A stretch of 64,000 bases of DNA from Pseudomonadota bacterium (GTDB lineage Bacteria; Pseudomonadota; Alphaproteobacteria; Rhodobacterales; Rhodobacteraceae): positions 171,191 through 235,190 of the forward strand of contig JAJXZX010000001.1 of assembly GCA_021779835.1 (NCBI GenBank). Direction: 5' to 3'. Both the position numbers and the translations under genes were made by a program. This document shows, one piece after another, positions 63,939-64,000 of this stretch (positions are counted from its first letter, which is position 1; each line of letters begins with the position of its first letter). The notes under the pieces are model-generated. The model was not told where the DNA came from and searched no databases. It saw nothing but the letters and a program-made list of their open reading frames with translations.

Positions 63939-64000
63939 ATGATCGAACGGACGCATCCCAAGCTGTCGGTCGGGGCGCAGTGCCGCCTGCTGTTGATCTC
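63939..64000 (+). CDS. IS3-family transposase OrfB, 5' part only
   Basis: An in-frame ATG at 63939 starts a frame that runs to the window edge, reading MIERTHPKLSVGAQCRLLLI. That is the usual opening of an IS3 OrfB, in the -1 frame relative to orfA. Only about 20 residues are visible; the DDE catalytic domain lies outside the window. The fusion product made by frameshifting is expected to be the active transposase. Confidence 0.75.
   Translation, partial: MIERTHPKLSVGAQCRLLLI

Larger units (their letters stand above)
63551..64000 (+). mobile_element. IS3-family insertion sequence, left part (cut by window end)
   Basis: The element begins at a probable terminal inverted repeat near 63551 (TGAGCTACCCCCCGAAAATC), 41 bases after the wzc-like stop. 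It holds orfA complete and the start of orfB. The right end and target duplication lie outside the window, so its full extent is unknown. Confidence 0.8.

Noticed and set aside
1..64000. tRNA and rRNA genes
   Set aside because: I looked at all intergenic gaps and saw no acceptor/T-loop pattern or rRNA sequence. This was done by eye, so a tRNA scan could overturn it.

Overview
The window is a gene-dense, GC-rich chromosomal segment of an alphaproteobacterium, most likely a member of the Rhodobacteraceae (Roseobacter/Rhodobacter group). Three things point there: the run maf-aroE-coaE-dnaQ / hemJ-rho-mnmE-mnmG-rsmG-parA-parB / hrcA-grpE, a DUF2794 protein and a Tim44-like protein, and LexA-type (GTTC-N7-GTTC) and RpoH-type promoter sequences of alphaproteobacterial form. 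The species cannot be named from the sequence alone.

Layout. 1-8745: end of an M17 aminopeptidase, an NlpC/P60 peptidase, DUF2794, a candidate structured small RNA, SOS-controlled imuB, a hypothetical protein, heat-shock hslVU, a lipoprotein hydrolase and an Smr protein. 8742-14313: mltA, a Tim44-like gene, fxsA, secB and the overlapping block maf-aroE-coaE-dnaQ. 14314-14737: the longest non-coding stretch, with an AT-rich core and four DnaA-box-like sequences; it is the likely chromosomal origin (oriC). 14738-22145: hemJ, rho, mnmE, mnmG, rsmG, parA and parB, with two perfect 16-bp parS sites, one over the mnmG start and one inside rsmG. 22152-33419: hemW, ridA, rdgB and rph; hrcA and grpE; mutS; a kinase/aminotransferase/sulfotransferase trio; argG. 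33502-42341: an Hpt protein and a receiver-phosphatase (divergent signalling pair), two Nudix enzymes around hslO, CCA-adding enzyme, LysE exporter, ABC exporter and a tRNA/rRNA m5U methyltransferase-like gene. 42443-44632: an envelope cluster of two L,D-transpeptidase-like proteins, a CAP lipoprotein and a 62-aa secreted/membrane peptide with a strong terminator. 44654-50790: hemH, methyltransferases, comF, grxC, a nitrilase, marR, ubiG and proline iminopeptidase.

50806-63509 is a surface-polysaccharide region: a sulfotransferase-like protein, an RgpF-WbsX fusion, KpsM/KpsE/KpsT-type ABC export parts, a large RTX beta-propeller protein, a Wza/KpsD-type outer-membrane exporter and a Wzc-type tyrosine autokinase. 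The window ends inside an IS3-family insertion sequence (from 63551) whose orfA carries a canonical -1 slippery heptamer.

How it fits together: the middle is a replication-segregation core (oriC, parS, ParAB) embedded in housekeeping genes. Stress regulation is visible at three points: LexA at imuB and RpoH-like promoters at hslVU and hslO. The right-hand end is accessory cell-surface DNA bordered by a mobile element. No tRNA, rRNA, CRISPR array or prophage was seen.
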